From positions 1 to 36,149 of the forward strand of contig NZ_PPRU01000056.1 in the NCBI RefSeq assembly GCF_002902285.1: 36,149 nt of DNA, written 5' to 3'. The DNA comes from Staphylococcus simulans. Lineage in GTDB: Bacteria > Bacillota > Bacilli > Staphylococcales > Staphylococcaceae. Below the pieces are notes generated by a model that ran no database searches, had not been told where the DNA came from, and worked only from the letters and a program-made list of their open reading frames with translations. Positions 24,696-34,233 of the stretch are shown here, piece after piece. Within the stretch, counting starts at the first letter, position 1. Each line of letters begins with the position of its first letter. The position numbers and the translations under genes were made by a program.

Positions 24696-25520
24696 TTATG
24701 AGAATTTAGATAAAACATTGCCTTGTTCGACTTTAAAGTCCTGATTGTATTCATCTACATCAGACAGTCTTACCAAGGAAGTATAATCTTCAATCAATCT
24801 TTGTTTGACTTCTTTAGATTCTACAAGTACTGATACCCCCTTGACATGCGCTTTAAACTCATTCATTAAATTCATCACGCCATTTATCGAGCCGCCCGCG
24901 CGCATAAAGTCATCGACAATTAATACATTCGAATTTTCTTTTAATGTGCGTTTCGACAAGACCATTGTTTCGATCTTGCGCGAAGAACCCGATACATAGT
25001 TGATAGAGACTGTAGAACCCTCAGTTACTTTATTATCCTTTCGAATAACAACTACTGGTAAATTTAATACATTTGCTACGGCATTGGCAAGAGATATCCC
25101 TTTTGTCGCAATCGTCACAATCGCATCTAAGTCTTCATCCATATAAATTGTCGCAATCAAACGTCCAACTTTATTCAACAATTCTGGATTGCCCATCAAG
25201 TCGGATAGGAATAAATATCCACCTGGCAATAAGCGCTCTTTTTCTTGAAGATGTACAATCACTTCATCAATCACTTGTTCTGCTTCTTCTTTGCTCATTG
25301 TCGGACGATATGTCACACCACCGCTTGCACCTGCAGTCGTAATCACTGTACCCAGCTTTTCTTTATGCAAGGTTTCGCGAACAATGTGGATGTCCTCACT
25401 GATTGATGATTTCGCTTGTTTAAATTTCTTCACAAAATGCGTCAATGGTATCAACTTGTTTGGATGGCTCATCAAATAATGAGTCATATACACAATGCGT
25501 TCGCTTCGTTTATAACGCAA
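24696..25520 (-). CDS. purR: Purine operon repressor PurR
   Basis: Represses purine-synthesis genes; PRPP relieves repression. The 274 residues have an N-terminal winged-helix domain (about 1-75, [28 protein letters not shown] with [10 protein letters not shown] as the recognition region) and a phosphoribosyltransferase-like domain. The PRPP motif is [20 protein letters not shown] near 198-217. It lies 16 nt after ispE and 16 nt before ridA. A PurBox-like sequence on the ispE promoter suggests autoregulation of this operon. Confidence 0.96.
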   Translation of the reverse strand: MRYKRSERIVYMTHYLMSHPNKLIPLTHFVKKFKQAKSSISEDIHIVRETLHKEKLGTVITTAGASGGVTYRPTMSKEEAEQVIDEVIVHLQEKERLLPGGYLFLSDLMGNPELLNKVGRLIATIYMDEDLDAIVTIATKGISLANAVANVLNLPVVVIRKDNKVTEGSTVSINYVSGSSRKIETMVLSKRTLKENSNVLIVDDFMRAGGSINGVMNLMNEFKAHVKGVSVLVESKEVKQRLIEDYTSLVRLSDVDEYNQDFKVEQGNVLSKFS

Positions 25521-25536
25521 GAGAATCCTTCCTTTC

Positions 25537-26391
25537 TTAACCTAGTAATCTGACTAAATAAACCTCGTTACAGCACCCGTGAACCGCGTTATATATGTTT
25601 TGTGCTTGCTTATAATGTTTCGCTAAGCTATATACCGTCGGGCCGCTGCCGCTCATCAACGCGCCATCTGCACCACTGTTAAGCATATTTTGTTTCAGCT
25701 TTTGAATGTCTGGATGCATGTCCATGGAAATCGCTTCTAAGCTATTAGATAACGATGCACAGATTTGCTTATAATCTCCGTCTTCAATTGCTTTGATACA
25801 TGCATCTGATTGTGTCGCTTGCTGCGGTGTTTCTTCAATACGCAACGCTTGAAACACACAAGGTGTTGAAATGCCGACGTTTGGCTTTGCGATGACTACC
25901 CAAGCTTTCGGTGGGCGTTTCAACAAGCGTACTTTTTCACCATGTCCTGTACATACCGCTGTTTTGCTGTAAATACAAAAAGGCACATCGGAACCGACCT
26001 GACTTGCCAAACGACTTAAATCATCTAAGGACAAACCAAGTTCAAATAACCGATTCATTGCACGCATTGTGGCTGCTGCATCAGCAGAACCACCGCCAAG
26101 GCCTGCTGACACTGGAATTTCCTTTTCCAGTACAATCGTCACACCTTGTTGGATTTGATATGTTTCTTTCATCAGCATTGCTGCTTTATACGCTAAATTC
26201 TTCGCGTTTTCAGGCACAAAATTATAATCCACTTGTACAACAACACGTTGATCTTCACGCTTTTCAACAGTAACGCGGTCATTCAAGTCCACCGTTGTCA
26301 TTACCATTTCAACTTCATGAAACCCATCATTTCTTTTATAAAGTGCATCTAAAGTGAAGTTAATTTTGGCAGGTGCCTTTTCATATATCAT
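25537..26391 (-). CDS. ispE: 4-diphosphocytidyl-2-C-methyl-D-erythritol kinase
   Basis: GHMP-family kinase, annotated as IspE of the MEP isoprenoid pathway. The 284 residues include [18 protein letters not shown] at the N-terminus, the ATP loop [18 protein letters not shown] near 93-110, and [18 protein letters not shown] near 240. I use the ATG at 26391 ([11 protein letters not shown]): an upstream GTG would place the start inside the ribosome site AAAGGTGGG. A caveat from general knowledge: staphylococci use the mevalonate pathway, so the true substrate of this conserved protein in Staphylococcus is doubtful even though the family match is clear. Confidence 0.9.
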   Translation of the reverse strand: MIYEKAPAKINFTLDALYKRNDGFHEVEMVMTTVDLNDRVTVEKREDQRVVVQVDYNFVPENAKNLAYKAAMLMKETYQIQQGVTIVLEKEIPVSAGLGGGSADAAATMRAMNRLFELGLSLDDLSRLASQVGSDVPFCIYSKTAVCTGHGEKVRLLKRPPKAWVVIAKPNVGISTPCVFQALRIEETPQQATQSDACIKAIEDGDYKQICASLSNSLEAISMDMHPDIQKLKQNMLNSGADGALMSGSGPTVYSLAKHYKQAQNIYNAVHGCCNEVYLVRLLG

Positions 26392-26492
26392 CTTACCGCC
26401 CACCTTTACTGTTAAATTTGCTTTAGTTCAGAAATGTCTGCTTCGCCTATCAGGCGACGAGAGAGGTTCCCTCTTCTTTCACAGCATTAAAA

Positions 26493-26547
26493 TGACGTTC
26501 ATCATTTGCATTAGTGTTATTATAACACGAACATTACCATATATCAC
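26493..26547 (-). promoter_or_regulatory. ispE-purR promoter with PurBox-like operator
   Basis: The -10 TATAAT has an extended TGT in front (26519-26527), and GTGATA stands 17 nt upstream as -35. On the plus strand, ATAACACGAACATTACC (26522-26538) matches the PurR operator pattern, with its CGAAC core at 26528-26532 lying over the spacer and -10. A second, weaker inverted half (TGAAC core, 26497-26501 on the minus strand) lies downstream of the start. PurR bound here would block the promoter of its own operon. The operator pattern is from memory of Bacillus and Lactococcus PurBoxes. Confidence 0.6.
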
Positions 26548-26549
26548 AG

Positions 26550-26840
26550 TGCTTAATGTTATGAAAATGAAAAAGTTTTAACTAAGTTGCGAAGATGTTT
26601 TATATTCACGCTTCGTAAAGAGATACTTGCTGTTACTCAACTTCATACCTATGCATACAAATTTAAAATTTACATAGGAATTCCAATTTTCGATTCACAA
26701 AGCAACCCGCACCATTACACAGCAAATAGCAAAACCACTACCACAAACTTAAAATTCTGTATAATGGCTAGCGCAATCTGTACAAGTATTCAGAAGACCT
26801 TTGAGATCTGAAGGTCCTCAAACCTAAAATAAAGCAAAAT
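26550..26840. other. Intergenic region between veg and ispE, no convincing gene
   Basis: About 290 nt without a credible protein; a 74-codon plus-strand frame has no ribosome site. Inverted repeats are visible: GCGAAG/CTTCG (26588-26615), CCTATG/CATAGG (26648-26678) and GACCTT/AAGGTC (26796-26815). A plus-strand TATAAT at 26760-26765 lacks a -35. The bidirectional terminator at 26841-26877 would end a plus-strand RNA from here. A small RNA is possible but unproven. Confidence 0.35.
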
Positions 26841-26877
26841 AAAAAAGAGGAATCCTGATTCAGGATTCCTCTTTTTT
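26841..26877 (-). terminator. veg terminator, bidirectional
   Basis: A perfect 18-bp palindromic stem centred on 26859 begins with six As and ends with six Ts, so it can work on both strands. It lies 33 nt past the veg stop. Confidence 0.92.
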
Positions 26878-26910
26878 ATACGAAGCATATAGCTTCAATG
26901 TTATGATATT

Positions 26911-27174
26911 CTAGTGTGCAACTGCATCCTGGTGATTTTCATCCACAAACGAAACTTGGACGTTTTCTGTCAACACATCAGTGTATGTATAAGATACACG
27001 TTCAAAGTTGTGTTTATCTTGGTCTAATTCAACAACGAATACCGCTGGATATGTTTCTGATAACACGCCGCAACGTTCGATTGTTTTTTTACGACCACCA
27101 TTTGCTTTAAGTACAATACGGTTTCCTAAATGACACTCAAGTGCATTTTTGATTTCCCAAATTGATTTTGGCAT
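26911..27174 (-). CDS. veg: Veg protein
   Basis: An 87-residue conserved Firmicutes protein (start PKSIWEIKNALECHLGNRIVLKANGGRKKTIE shortened here to its key blocks KSIWEIK, GNRIVLKANGGRKK and GVLSETYPAVFVVELD). In B. subtilis Veg stimulates biofilm matrix genes and its promoters are among the strongest known; the molecular role is unclear. The ribosome site GAGGTGGAG is strong. Two tandem promoters precede it, matching the idea of very high expression. It sits between ksgA and ispE, as in Bacillus. Confidence 0.95.
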   Translation of the reverse strand: MPKSIWEIKNALECHLGNRIVLKANGGRKKTIERCGVLSETYPAVFVVELDQDKHNFERVSYTYTDVLTENVQVSFVDENHQDAVAH

Positions 27175-27199
27175 ATTGCTCCACCTCGCTACAAATTGT

Positions 27200-27229
27200 A
27201 TTATAACACATTTATAGCGATTCAGTCAA
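27200..27229 (-). promoter_or_regulatory. veg proximal promoter
   Basis: TTGACT, an 18-nt spacer and a perfect TATAAT with extended TGT. The 5' UTR would be only about 19 nt. Confidence 0.8.
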
Positions 27230-27240
27230 ATAAAATTTAA

Positions 27241-27269
27241 ATTTTAACAATCGACGGGCAGCATGTCAA
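27241..27269 (-). promoter_or_regulatory. veg distal promoter
   Basis: A perfect TTGACA, exactly 17 nt, and TAAAAT with extended TGT. It lies immediately after the ksgA stop and about 40 nt upstream of the proximal promoter. Confidence 0.8.
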
Positions 27270-27273
27270 TATT

Positions 27274-28164
27274 TTAAAACTCTAATTCCGGGAAATTTTT
27301 CAAGTTAGTGTACAAATTCGCAAATTCTTTAATAGATAATGTTTCTCCACGACGTCTTGGATCAACTCCACTCTCATCTAGCCAAGTTTTAATCTTGTCT
27401 TTCAGTTTTTTACCATCGAAAAATAAGCTTTGATAATTATTTGCGATTGTTTTTCGACGTTGGCTGAATGCTGCTTTTGTCATTTTAAAGAAGCGATCTT
27501 CATCGTCTACAGAGACAATCGGTTCAGTACGTTTCATCAGTTTAACCACAATCGAATCTACATTCGGAGGTGGCATAAAGACTGTTTTAGGCACAGTCAG
27601 TACTTTAGATGTTTCAGTATAATACTGCGCCACAATCGATAATGAACCATAAGCTTTCGTGCCGACAGCCGCATTTAAGCGTTCTCCGACTTCTTTCTGC
27701 ATCATCACCACATAGCCATCAATCGGTAAAGACTGAGACATCAAGTTCAATAAAATAGGTGTCGTTATATAATACGGTAAGTTCGCAACGACCATAATCT
27801 TATCGCTGTCTGAAAAATGTGTTTGCACTGCATCTACCACATTTGCTTTTAAAATGTCTTCATTAATCACAGTCACATTGTCATAATCTGACAAAGTATC
27901 ATCTAAAACAGGAATCAAGCGTTGGTCAATTTCAAATGCTACGACTTTTTTCGCATGTTTCGCTAATTGTTCTGTTAAAGACCCCATACCAGGACCGACT
28001 TCAATAACACCCGTTGTTTCGTCAATGTTGCTCGCTTCGATAATTTTATGAATAATATTCACATCAATTAAGAAGTTTTGACCTAAACTCTTCTTAAAAT
28101 CGAATTGATATTTATCTAACAAGGCACGCGTACGTGTCGGTGTTGCTATATCTTTTTTCATCAC
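27274..28164 (-). CDS. ksgA: 16S rRNA dimethyladenosine transferase KsgA
   Basis: Dimethylates two adjacent adenosines in helix 45 of 16S rRNA (A1518/A1519 in E. coli numbering); loss gives kasugamycin resistance. The 296 residues show [12 protein letters not shown] (23-34), the SAM-binding [15 protein letters not shown] (53-67) and the catalytic NLPYYITTP (128-136). The first codon is GTG (28164), two nt after the rnmV stop, followed by ATG (28161); either may be used. It pairs with rnmV, the standard order. No terminator is seen before the veg promoters. Confidence 0.96.
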   Translation of the reverse strand: MMKKDIATPTRTRALLDKYQFDFKKSLGQNFLIDVNIIHKIIEASNIDETTGVIEVGPGMGSLTEQLAKHAKKVVAFEIDQRLIPVLDDTLSDYDNVTVINEDILKANVVDAVQTHFSDSDKIMVVANLPYYITTPILLNLMSQSLPIDGYVVMMQKEVGERLNAAVGTKAYGSLSIVAQYYTETSKVLTVPKTVFMPPPNVDSIVVKLMKRTEPIVSVDDEDRFFKMTKAAFSQRRKTIANNYQSLFFDGKKLKDKIKTWLDESGVDPRRRGETLSIKEFANLYTNLKNFPELEF

Positions 28165-28716
28165 TTACGTTTCACTTCCTTTATCTTCATTCAAAGCAGC
28201 TCTGACATCTGCTTCTGTATAACCAAACGCATTTAATTTCTTTAAAAGTTGTTTGCCGTTGGAATGACCAATATGTAATTTACGCCCTAATACTTCTCGT
28301 TTATGACGCGCATCAGGCCCGACAATTAAACCTAAATCAATCAAAACAGCTTTGCTGATAGATTCCATGCCTTCTTCAAAGGGCGAAGATACATGCATTA
28401 ACGCTTCTCTGATGGCTTCAAATGAGGCATGTTCCACCCCGATTTTACCACGTTTATTTTTCGCTTGTTCACGATCAATATACGCATGTTTCACACCTGG
28501 TACATGATCACGAATCGTATTTCGAATTTTATCACCCGGGAAATCTGGGTCTGTTAAAACAATTACACCTCTTGTTTCTTGCGCATATCGAATCACACCT
28601 AACGTTTCTGCATTAATGGCACTGCCATTTGTTTCTATCGTATCGCACTCTACTGCACGTTTAACACGCTCTGTATCATCGCGGCCTTCTACCACAATAA
28701 ACTCATTTATTTTCAT
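28165..28716 (-). CDS. rnmV: Ribonuclease M5
   Basis: TOPRIM-domain nuclease that matures 5S rRNA from its precursor. The 183 residues from MKINEFIVVEGRDDTERVK carry the TOPRIM Glu in VVEGRDD and the Asp pair in VLTDPDFPGDKIR near 56-68. The C-terminus LRIGHSNG-like block appears as LHIGHSNGKQLLKKLNAFGYTE. I use the ATG at 28716, with AAAGGTGA 8 nt upstream; an earlier GTG (28728) overlaps that ribosome site. Its substrate, a 5S gene, is at the left end of this window. Confidence 0.95.
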   Translation of the reverse strand: MKINEFIVVEGRDDTERVKRAVECDTIETNGSAINAETLGVIRYAQETRGVIVLTDPDFPGDKIRNTIRDHVPGVKHAYIDREQAKNKRGKIGVEHASFEAIREALMHVSSPFEEGMESISKAVLIDLGLIVGPDARHKREVLGRKLHIGHSNGKQLLKKLNAFGYTEADVRAALNEDKGSET

Positions 28717-28750
28717 CGCTTTCGTCACCTTTCACAGTGTTAACTTTAAT

Positions 28751-28759
28751 ACTATACCA
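28751..28759 (-). promoter_or_regulatory. Extended -10 promoter of rnmV-ksgA
   Basis: TGGTATAGT lies 35 nt before the rnmV start. The -35 region is T-rich without a good match. Start would be near 28745. Confidence 0.5.
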
Positions 28760-28822
28760 TATCTGTCAGCATGAAAAATAAAACATCGTCACGTTATATC
28801 GTATCTTGTTTAATTATATATT

Positions 28823-28851
28823 TTGACGTCCAAAGCCGAAATCTTTATTAT
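28823..28851 (+). promoter_or_regulatory. Promoter of antisense RNA of a type I toxin locus
   Basis: TTGACG, exactly 17 nt, then TATTAT on the plus strand, against the direction of all neighbouring genes. It faces the 3' end of the toxin remnant, and a plus-strand terminator lies about 100 nt downstream. Confidence 0.6.
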
Positions 28852-28857
28852 TTACAT

Positions 28858-28960
28858 TAAGATGGAAAACAACATGCGCTAACATGTTATCACTCTGGGC
28901 CCGTTAAAAAGAGATGGCGAATGTTATAGCTATTCAACCAAAGTTGGATGGTTATTTTTT
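28858..28960 (+). ncRNA. Putative antitoxin antisense RNA
   Basis: Predicted RNA of about 100 nt from the promoter at 28823-28851 to the hairpin AACCA/TGGTT plus ATTTTTT at 28936-28960. It overlaps the 3' untranslated end of the toxin transcript on the other strand and stops just short of the toxin stop codon. This is the arrangement of txpA/ratA-type and holin-like type I systems. The GGGCCCGTTAAAAAGAGATGGC block inside resembles sequence I remember beside staphylococcal holin-like toxins. No expression evidence is available. Confidence 0.5.
28864..28888 (-). terminator. Terminator of the toxin transcript
   Basis: The stem AACATG/CATGTT has a 6-nt loop and is followed by GTTTTCC on the minus strand. 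It lies about 80 nt past the toxin stop and beyond the antisense overlap. Confidence 0.5.
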
Positions 28961-28966
28961 ATGCCT

Positions 28967-29043
28967 TTATTTCCTTTGTTGACTACTCACAAGGATTAAA
29001 CCTATCATCGTCAAGAAGACCATAAGCATTCATAATCACTCAT
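28967..29043 (-). pseudogene. Frameshifted small hydrophobic toxin (holin-like, type I TA)
   Basis: A strong ribosome site (GAGAGG, 7 nt before ATG at 29043) starts the peptide MSDYECL. Reading then runs into a stop after 10 codons. One base away, the frame continues as MVFLTMIGLILVSSQQRK and stops at 28969. Restoring one base near 29023 gives a 25-residue peptide: short polar start, one hydrophobic helix, and a polar tail ending in RK. That is the build of holin-like type I toxins. The intact second half could also start from its own ATG (29029, 20 aa), but it has no proper ribosome site. Family assignment is inference from size, composition and the antisense layout. Confidence 0.5.
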
Positions 29044-29205
29044 CGTGTATCCTCTCTGGAGTTGTGCATCATAGACATCAGCCCTTTGAATGGATTAGCC
29101 ACCATCTATCCAACTTGCTTGAAAAGGTTACAATATGAACAGAGCTTATATTCTTATATAAAAATATGATTTTAATATCATAAAAATGATACATTCAAAC
29201 ATGAC
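29044..29205. other. Upstream region of the toxin remnant
   Basis: Roughly 160 nt between the tatD hairpin and the toxin start. A minus-strand TTGTAA with GATAGA 17 nt later is the best promoter-like pair, but the -10 is poor. No other gene is seen. Confidence 0.3.
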
Positions 29206-29238
29206 GAAAGCGCCCTTCTGATGTAGAACGGCGCTTTC
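29206..29238 (-). terminator. Hairpin after tatD
   Basis: The strong stem GAAAGCGCC/GGCGCTTTC has an inner TTCT/AGAA pairing. On the minus strand it is followed by GTCATGTTTG, which lacks a U tract. On the plus strand TCTTTAT follows. It may stop transcription imperfectly in either direction. Confidence 0.55.
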
Positions 29239-29246
29239 TCTTTATA

Positions 29247-30020
29247 TTATTGATTTAAGTTAAATAATCTTTCCGCATTTTCAGTCGTTTGTTTTGCAAC
29301 TTCTTCGTAACTGATACCGCGTAATTCTGCGATTTGTTCCGCAACTAATGTCACGCGCATCGGTTCGTTACGTTTACCTCTATAAGGGTGCGGTGATAAA
29401 TAAGGTGCATCTGTTTCTACTAATAGACGATCTAATGGCACATGTTTTGCGACTTCTTTAGGCTGTTTCGCATTTTTGAAAGTGACAGGTCCGCCTAATG
29501 AAATATAGAAGCCGAGTTTATTAATCACGACATCTGCGATTTCAGGTGAACCGCTGAAACTATGCATAATACCGCCAACTTCTTCTGCGTGTTCCTCCAT
29601 TAGAATATCCACACAATCTTGTGTCGCTTCACGATTATGAATGACAATCGGCAAGTTCACACGTTTTGCGAGTGCGATTTGTTTACGGAACACTTCTTTT
29701 TGAACATCTTTTGGTGATTTATCCCAGTGATAGTCTAAGCCCATTTCACCGATGCCGATCACTTTAGGGTGCTCGGCTAATTTTTCAATCCATTGTTCAC
29801 GTTCTTCTGTGTAATCAATCGCATCCACTGGATGCCAACCAATAATCGCATATAAGAAATCATATTGTTCCACAAGTTCCATCGCACGTTCAATCGTTGG
29901 TGTATCAAATCCAACGACAAACATGCGATCGACACCTGCGTTTCTTGCACGGTCGATGACTTCTTGTAAATCTTCATCATATTGTTCTGCGTTTAAATGT
30001 ACATGTGTATCAATTAACAT
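29247..30020 (-). CDS. tatD: TatD-family metal-dependent hydrolase/deoxyribonuclease
   Basis: A 257-residue TIM-barrel hydrolase of the TatD/YcfH group, active on DNA ends (3'-5' exonuclease in characterised members). Metal ligands are visible in MLIDTHVHLN (HxH), IGEMGLDYHWD (Glu), PIVIHNREA (His), MHSFSG (His) and LLVETDAPYLSPHPYRGKRNEP (Asp). I choose the ATG at 30020, with AAAGGAG 8 nt upstream; an earlier in-frame ATG lies before this site. It follows metG, the usual metG-tatD order in Firmicutes. Confidence 0.93.
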   Translation of the reverse strand: MLIDTHVHLNAEQYDEDLQEVIDRARNAGVDRMFVVGFDTPTIERAMELVEQYDFLYAIIGWHPVDAIDYTEEREQWIEKLAEHPKVIGIGEMGLDYHWDKSPKDVQKEVFRKQIALAKRVNLPIVIHNREATQDCVDILMEEHAEEVGGIMHSFSGSPEIADVVINKLGFYISLGGPVTFKNAKQPKEVAKHVPLDRLLVETDAPYLSPHPYRGKRNEPMRVTLVAEQIAELRGISYEEVAKQTTENAERLFNLNQ

Positions 30021-30114
30021 GATGTGTACTCCTTTCATTACTGCTTTTCTCAGTGTTCATACACTATGATTATACCCATTCTTTCTATGAAACATTTCAA
30101 AGTATGATTTAGCG

Positions 30115-30154
30115 TCAAAGAAGCGGCTCAAACAGCATTCGCTGCAAGCCGCTT
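30115..30154 (-). terminator. Hairpin after metG
   Basis: The stem AAGCGGCT/AGCCGCTT has an inner CAGC/GCTG pairing and is followed by CTTTGACG. The U tract is weak. It lies 15 nt past metG, so some read-through into tatD is likely. Confidence 0.6.
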
Positions 30155-30169
30155 GTCTTGATTGTTCAA

Positions 30170-32570
<2,401 letters not shown>

Positions 32571-32605
32571 AAAAGCAACAGAACCCGAGAAAGCGTTCTG
32601 TTGCT
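32571..32605 (-). terminator. Terminator of the accessory module
   Basis: The perfect 11-bp stem AGCAACAGAAC/GTTCTGTTGCT has a 10-nt loop and is followed by TTT. It lies just after the 72-codon gene. Confidence 0.85.
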
Positions 32606-32611
32606 GAGAAA

Positions 32612-32830
32612 TTAAGTAAATAATCTTATAATCGCAAACGTCACACTGACCACTGTAACGATGATTGCGATATTTAATAATTTTCCGCCTTGTTCTTGTT
32701 GGTATTTTTTGTATTTCGCACTACAAATAATACTTCCAACTCCAAAGATTGGCATAATTAATGAGAGGACAATAAAAACCCAAGCCCAAACTTTTAATGT
32801 TTTTCCTGCTTCTTTCACTTTTTCTGCCAT
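32612..32830 (-). CDS. Small two-helix membrane protein, unknown
   Basis: I do not recognise this 72-residue protein. A charged N-terminus (MAEKVKEAGKTLK) leads to a hydrophobic helix at about 14-35 (VWAWVFIVLSLIMPIFGVGS). A basic loop (KYKKYQQEQGGK) follows, then a second helix at about 50-70. The overall plan resembles bacterial CD225/dispanin or DUF4190-like small membrane proteins, without a clear motif. Translation is well supported: AAGGAG stands 9-10 nt before the ATG, and a good terminator follows the stop. It lies downstream of the lipoprotein gene with a 102-nt gap and may be the last gene of the accessory unit or independent. Confidence 0.65.
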   Translation of the reverse strand: MAEKVKEAGKTLKVWAWVFIVLSLIMPIFGVGSIICSAKYKKYQQEQGGKLLNIAIIVTVVSVTFAIIRLFT

Positions 32831-32932
32831 GTTGTTGCGCTCCTTATATGTTTATTCTCCTGCTTTTTAGGAACAGGACACACCTATCTACTCATTTAGG
32901 AATACACACGTGTGTCCGTTCCTATGAAGCAG

Positions 32933-33286
32933 TTATTTCACTCTTTTCAGTGAACCTTGTGCGTCTTTTTTGTAATGCAACTCATGTTTTTGATCTTTGA
33001 ATTCATACTTCACTACTACTTGGTCGACGTCATCATTTCCAGAGAAAGGCATGGATGACATGCTGCCGATGAGTTTAGTCGGGAGGTCTACGTCTTCGTT
33101 GAAGTGAAACGGCACAGTCAATATTTTATCTTTCTTATCATAAACAACATTTTTATGATCAATTCCAAATATTTTTACAGCTTCTAACTTTCTATCAGCC
33201 TTATGCAAATCATTTTTTACAGAACCAGGAAGAGGATCCCCCTTCGCGCAACCCATTACGATAACCATCAATAGGCATAAACTCAT
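32933..33286 (-). CDS. Lipoprotein with a stop at codon 2 of its expected start
   Basis: The frame encodes a lipoprotein-like protein: hydrophobic SLCLLMVIVMGC with a lipobox-type Cys, then a polar domain of about 100 residues (VKNDLHKADRKLEAVKIFGI, VVYDKKDKILTVPFHF). The expected start is an ATG at 33304, 6 nt after AAGGAG, but the second codon is TAG, after which AAA ATT TGT continues the signal peptide. The frame can be translated only by restart at TTG (33289) or ATG (33286), neither with a ribosome site. It is either a fresh pseudogene or translated weakly by coupling. A ruined second copy lies at 34990-35202. No function is recognised. Confidence 0.5.
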   Translation of the reverse strand: MSLCLLMVIVMGCAKGDPLPGSVKNDLHKADRKLEAVKIFGIDHKNVVYDKKDKILTVPFHFNEDVDLPTKLIGSMSSMPFSGNDDVDQVVVKYEFKDQKHELHYKKDAQGSLKRVK

Positions 33287-33328
33287 CAAACAAATTTTCT
33301 ACATAGTTTACTCCTTCGGTTTAAATTG

Positions 33329-33928
33329 TTAAATAATGATTGAATAGAAGATTAACAAAACCAACGTTCCTAACGGTCTGAGTGTGATAAACGAAAATTT
33401 TCTTCTTCTAACTGCTAATACAATATCAATAACCAAATAAATAATAACCATTAAAAATAGGATAAGACCTATTGTGAAAATACCGCCTGCTAAATCATCT
33501 TTTAAAACAGGTGTTAACTTTAATTTAATCGCAATCATACAAACAATAGAGATAATTGCTGAAATAATACCTTTATACTTAGATGAAGCAAGATTAATTT
33601 GAATACTTTCAATGTCTTCATACTGTTCCTTAGTTACTGAATGTTCTGAGAGAGGATCCAAACTTCTTAGCTTCACTTTATAAGGACGTGTCCAAAACGA
33701 TTTAATCGCCATCCATCCGTATACCACTACACTTATATTGAGCACAAGTATGTAATTCTGTAATGAACTAAAACTAGAATCTACAAAGAAGAATGTAATC
33801 AAAAAGATTAACGCAGATATACCATAGGCAACCCATTGCAGTAATTTAATTCCTTCCGCATACATTACCGAAGTAATATACACCACGTAATACAAACCTG
33901 CCATTAAAATTAATAATAAATATGTCAT
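33329..33928 (-). CDS. Polytopic membrane protein, DUF5080-like
   Basis: A 199-residue protein with about five or six hydrophobic segments (residues 2-20, 30-48, 58-76, 118-135, 150-170, 180-199). A cytoplasmic stretch around 80-112 carries KVKLRSLDPLSEHSVTKEQY. The start MTYLLLILMAGLYYVVYITS has AGGAG 7 nt upstream. Size, topology and staphylococcal setting resemble the DUF5080 family I associate with type VII secretion (ess) accessory genes. That is memory, not a search. The first eight codons of a second copy survive at 35203-35226. Function unknown. Confidence 0.6.
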   Translation of the reverse strand: MTYLLLILMAGLYYVVYITSVMYAEGIKLLQWVAYGISALIFLITFFFVDSSFSSLQNYILVLNISVVVYGWMAIKSFWTRPYKVKLRSLDPLSEHSVTKEQYEDIESIQINLASSKYKGIISAIISIVCMIAIKLKLTPVLKDDLAGGIFTIGLILFLMVIIYLVIDIVLAVRRRKFSFITLRPLGTLVLLIFYSIII

Positions 33929-33938
33929 ATGTTTTCTC

Positions 33939-34091
33939 CTACATTTCCATAACCTTTACTTTCAACATCTCACCTTGCCAATACTCAGGTTCAACTGAAA
34001 ATTCTACCTTTGCCAAATTAGGCATGATTAGAACATCTAATTCTATAATGCTTTTACTTCTTTTTTTATTGGCAGGACTTAATTTTAGAAT
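33939..34091 (-). pseudogene. C-terminal remnant of an unidentified protein
   Basis: An open frame of 50 codons without a start in its first 22 codons (contains KKRSKSIIELDVLIMPNL and EYWQGEMLKVKVMEM). Its stop lies 10 nt before the 199-residue gene, and its last codons include that gene's ribosome site. The final KVKVMEM is the same as at the end of the pseudogene at 35237-35660, so both mark the 3' end of the gene that normally precedes the 199-aa membrane protein. The rest of this gene is gone; 34092-34233 shows only AT-rich debris. An internal ATG at 34025 could start a 28-residue peptide, which I consider unlikely. Confidence 0.45.
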
Positions 34092-34233
34092 TTATTTTTT
34101 GAAGAAAGAATTTACTTCTGCCAGTTTATAATTCTTCGAAATCAGAATATGAAGTTTTAAAAATAAAACATTTAAAAATGATTGTTTACCATTAGAACAT
34201 GAATCAACTAATATTTTATATTATATATTGGTA

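Noticed and set aside
26497..26532. Full standard PurBox pair
   Set aside because: The two cores are 26 nt apart and the second has TGAAC instead of CGAAC, so only a PurBox-like site is claimed.
26587..26811. Plus-strand frame of 74 codons between veg and ispE
   Set aside because: No ribosome site, composition rich in Thr/Asn/Lys as expected from AT-rich non-coding DNA, and no family resemblance.
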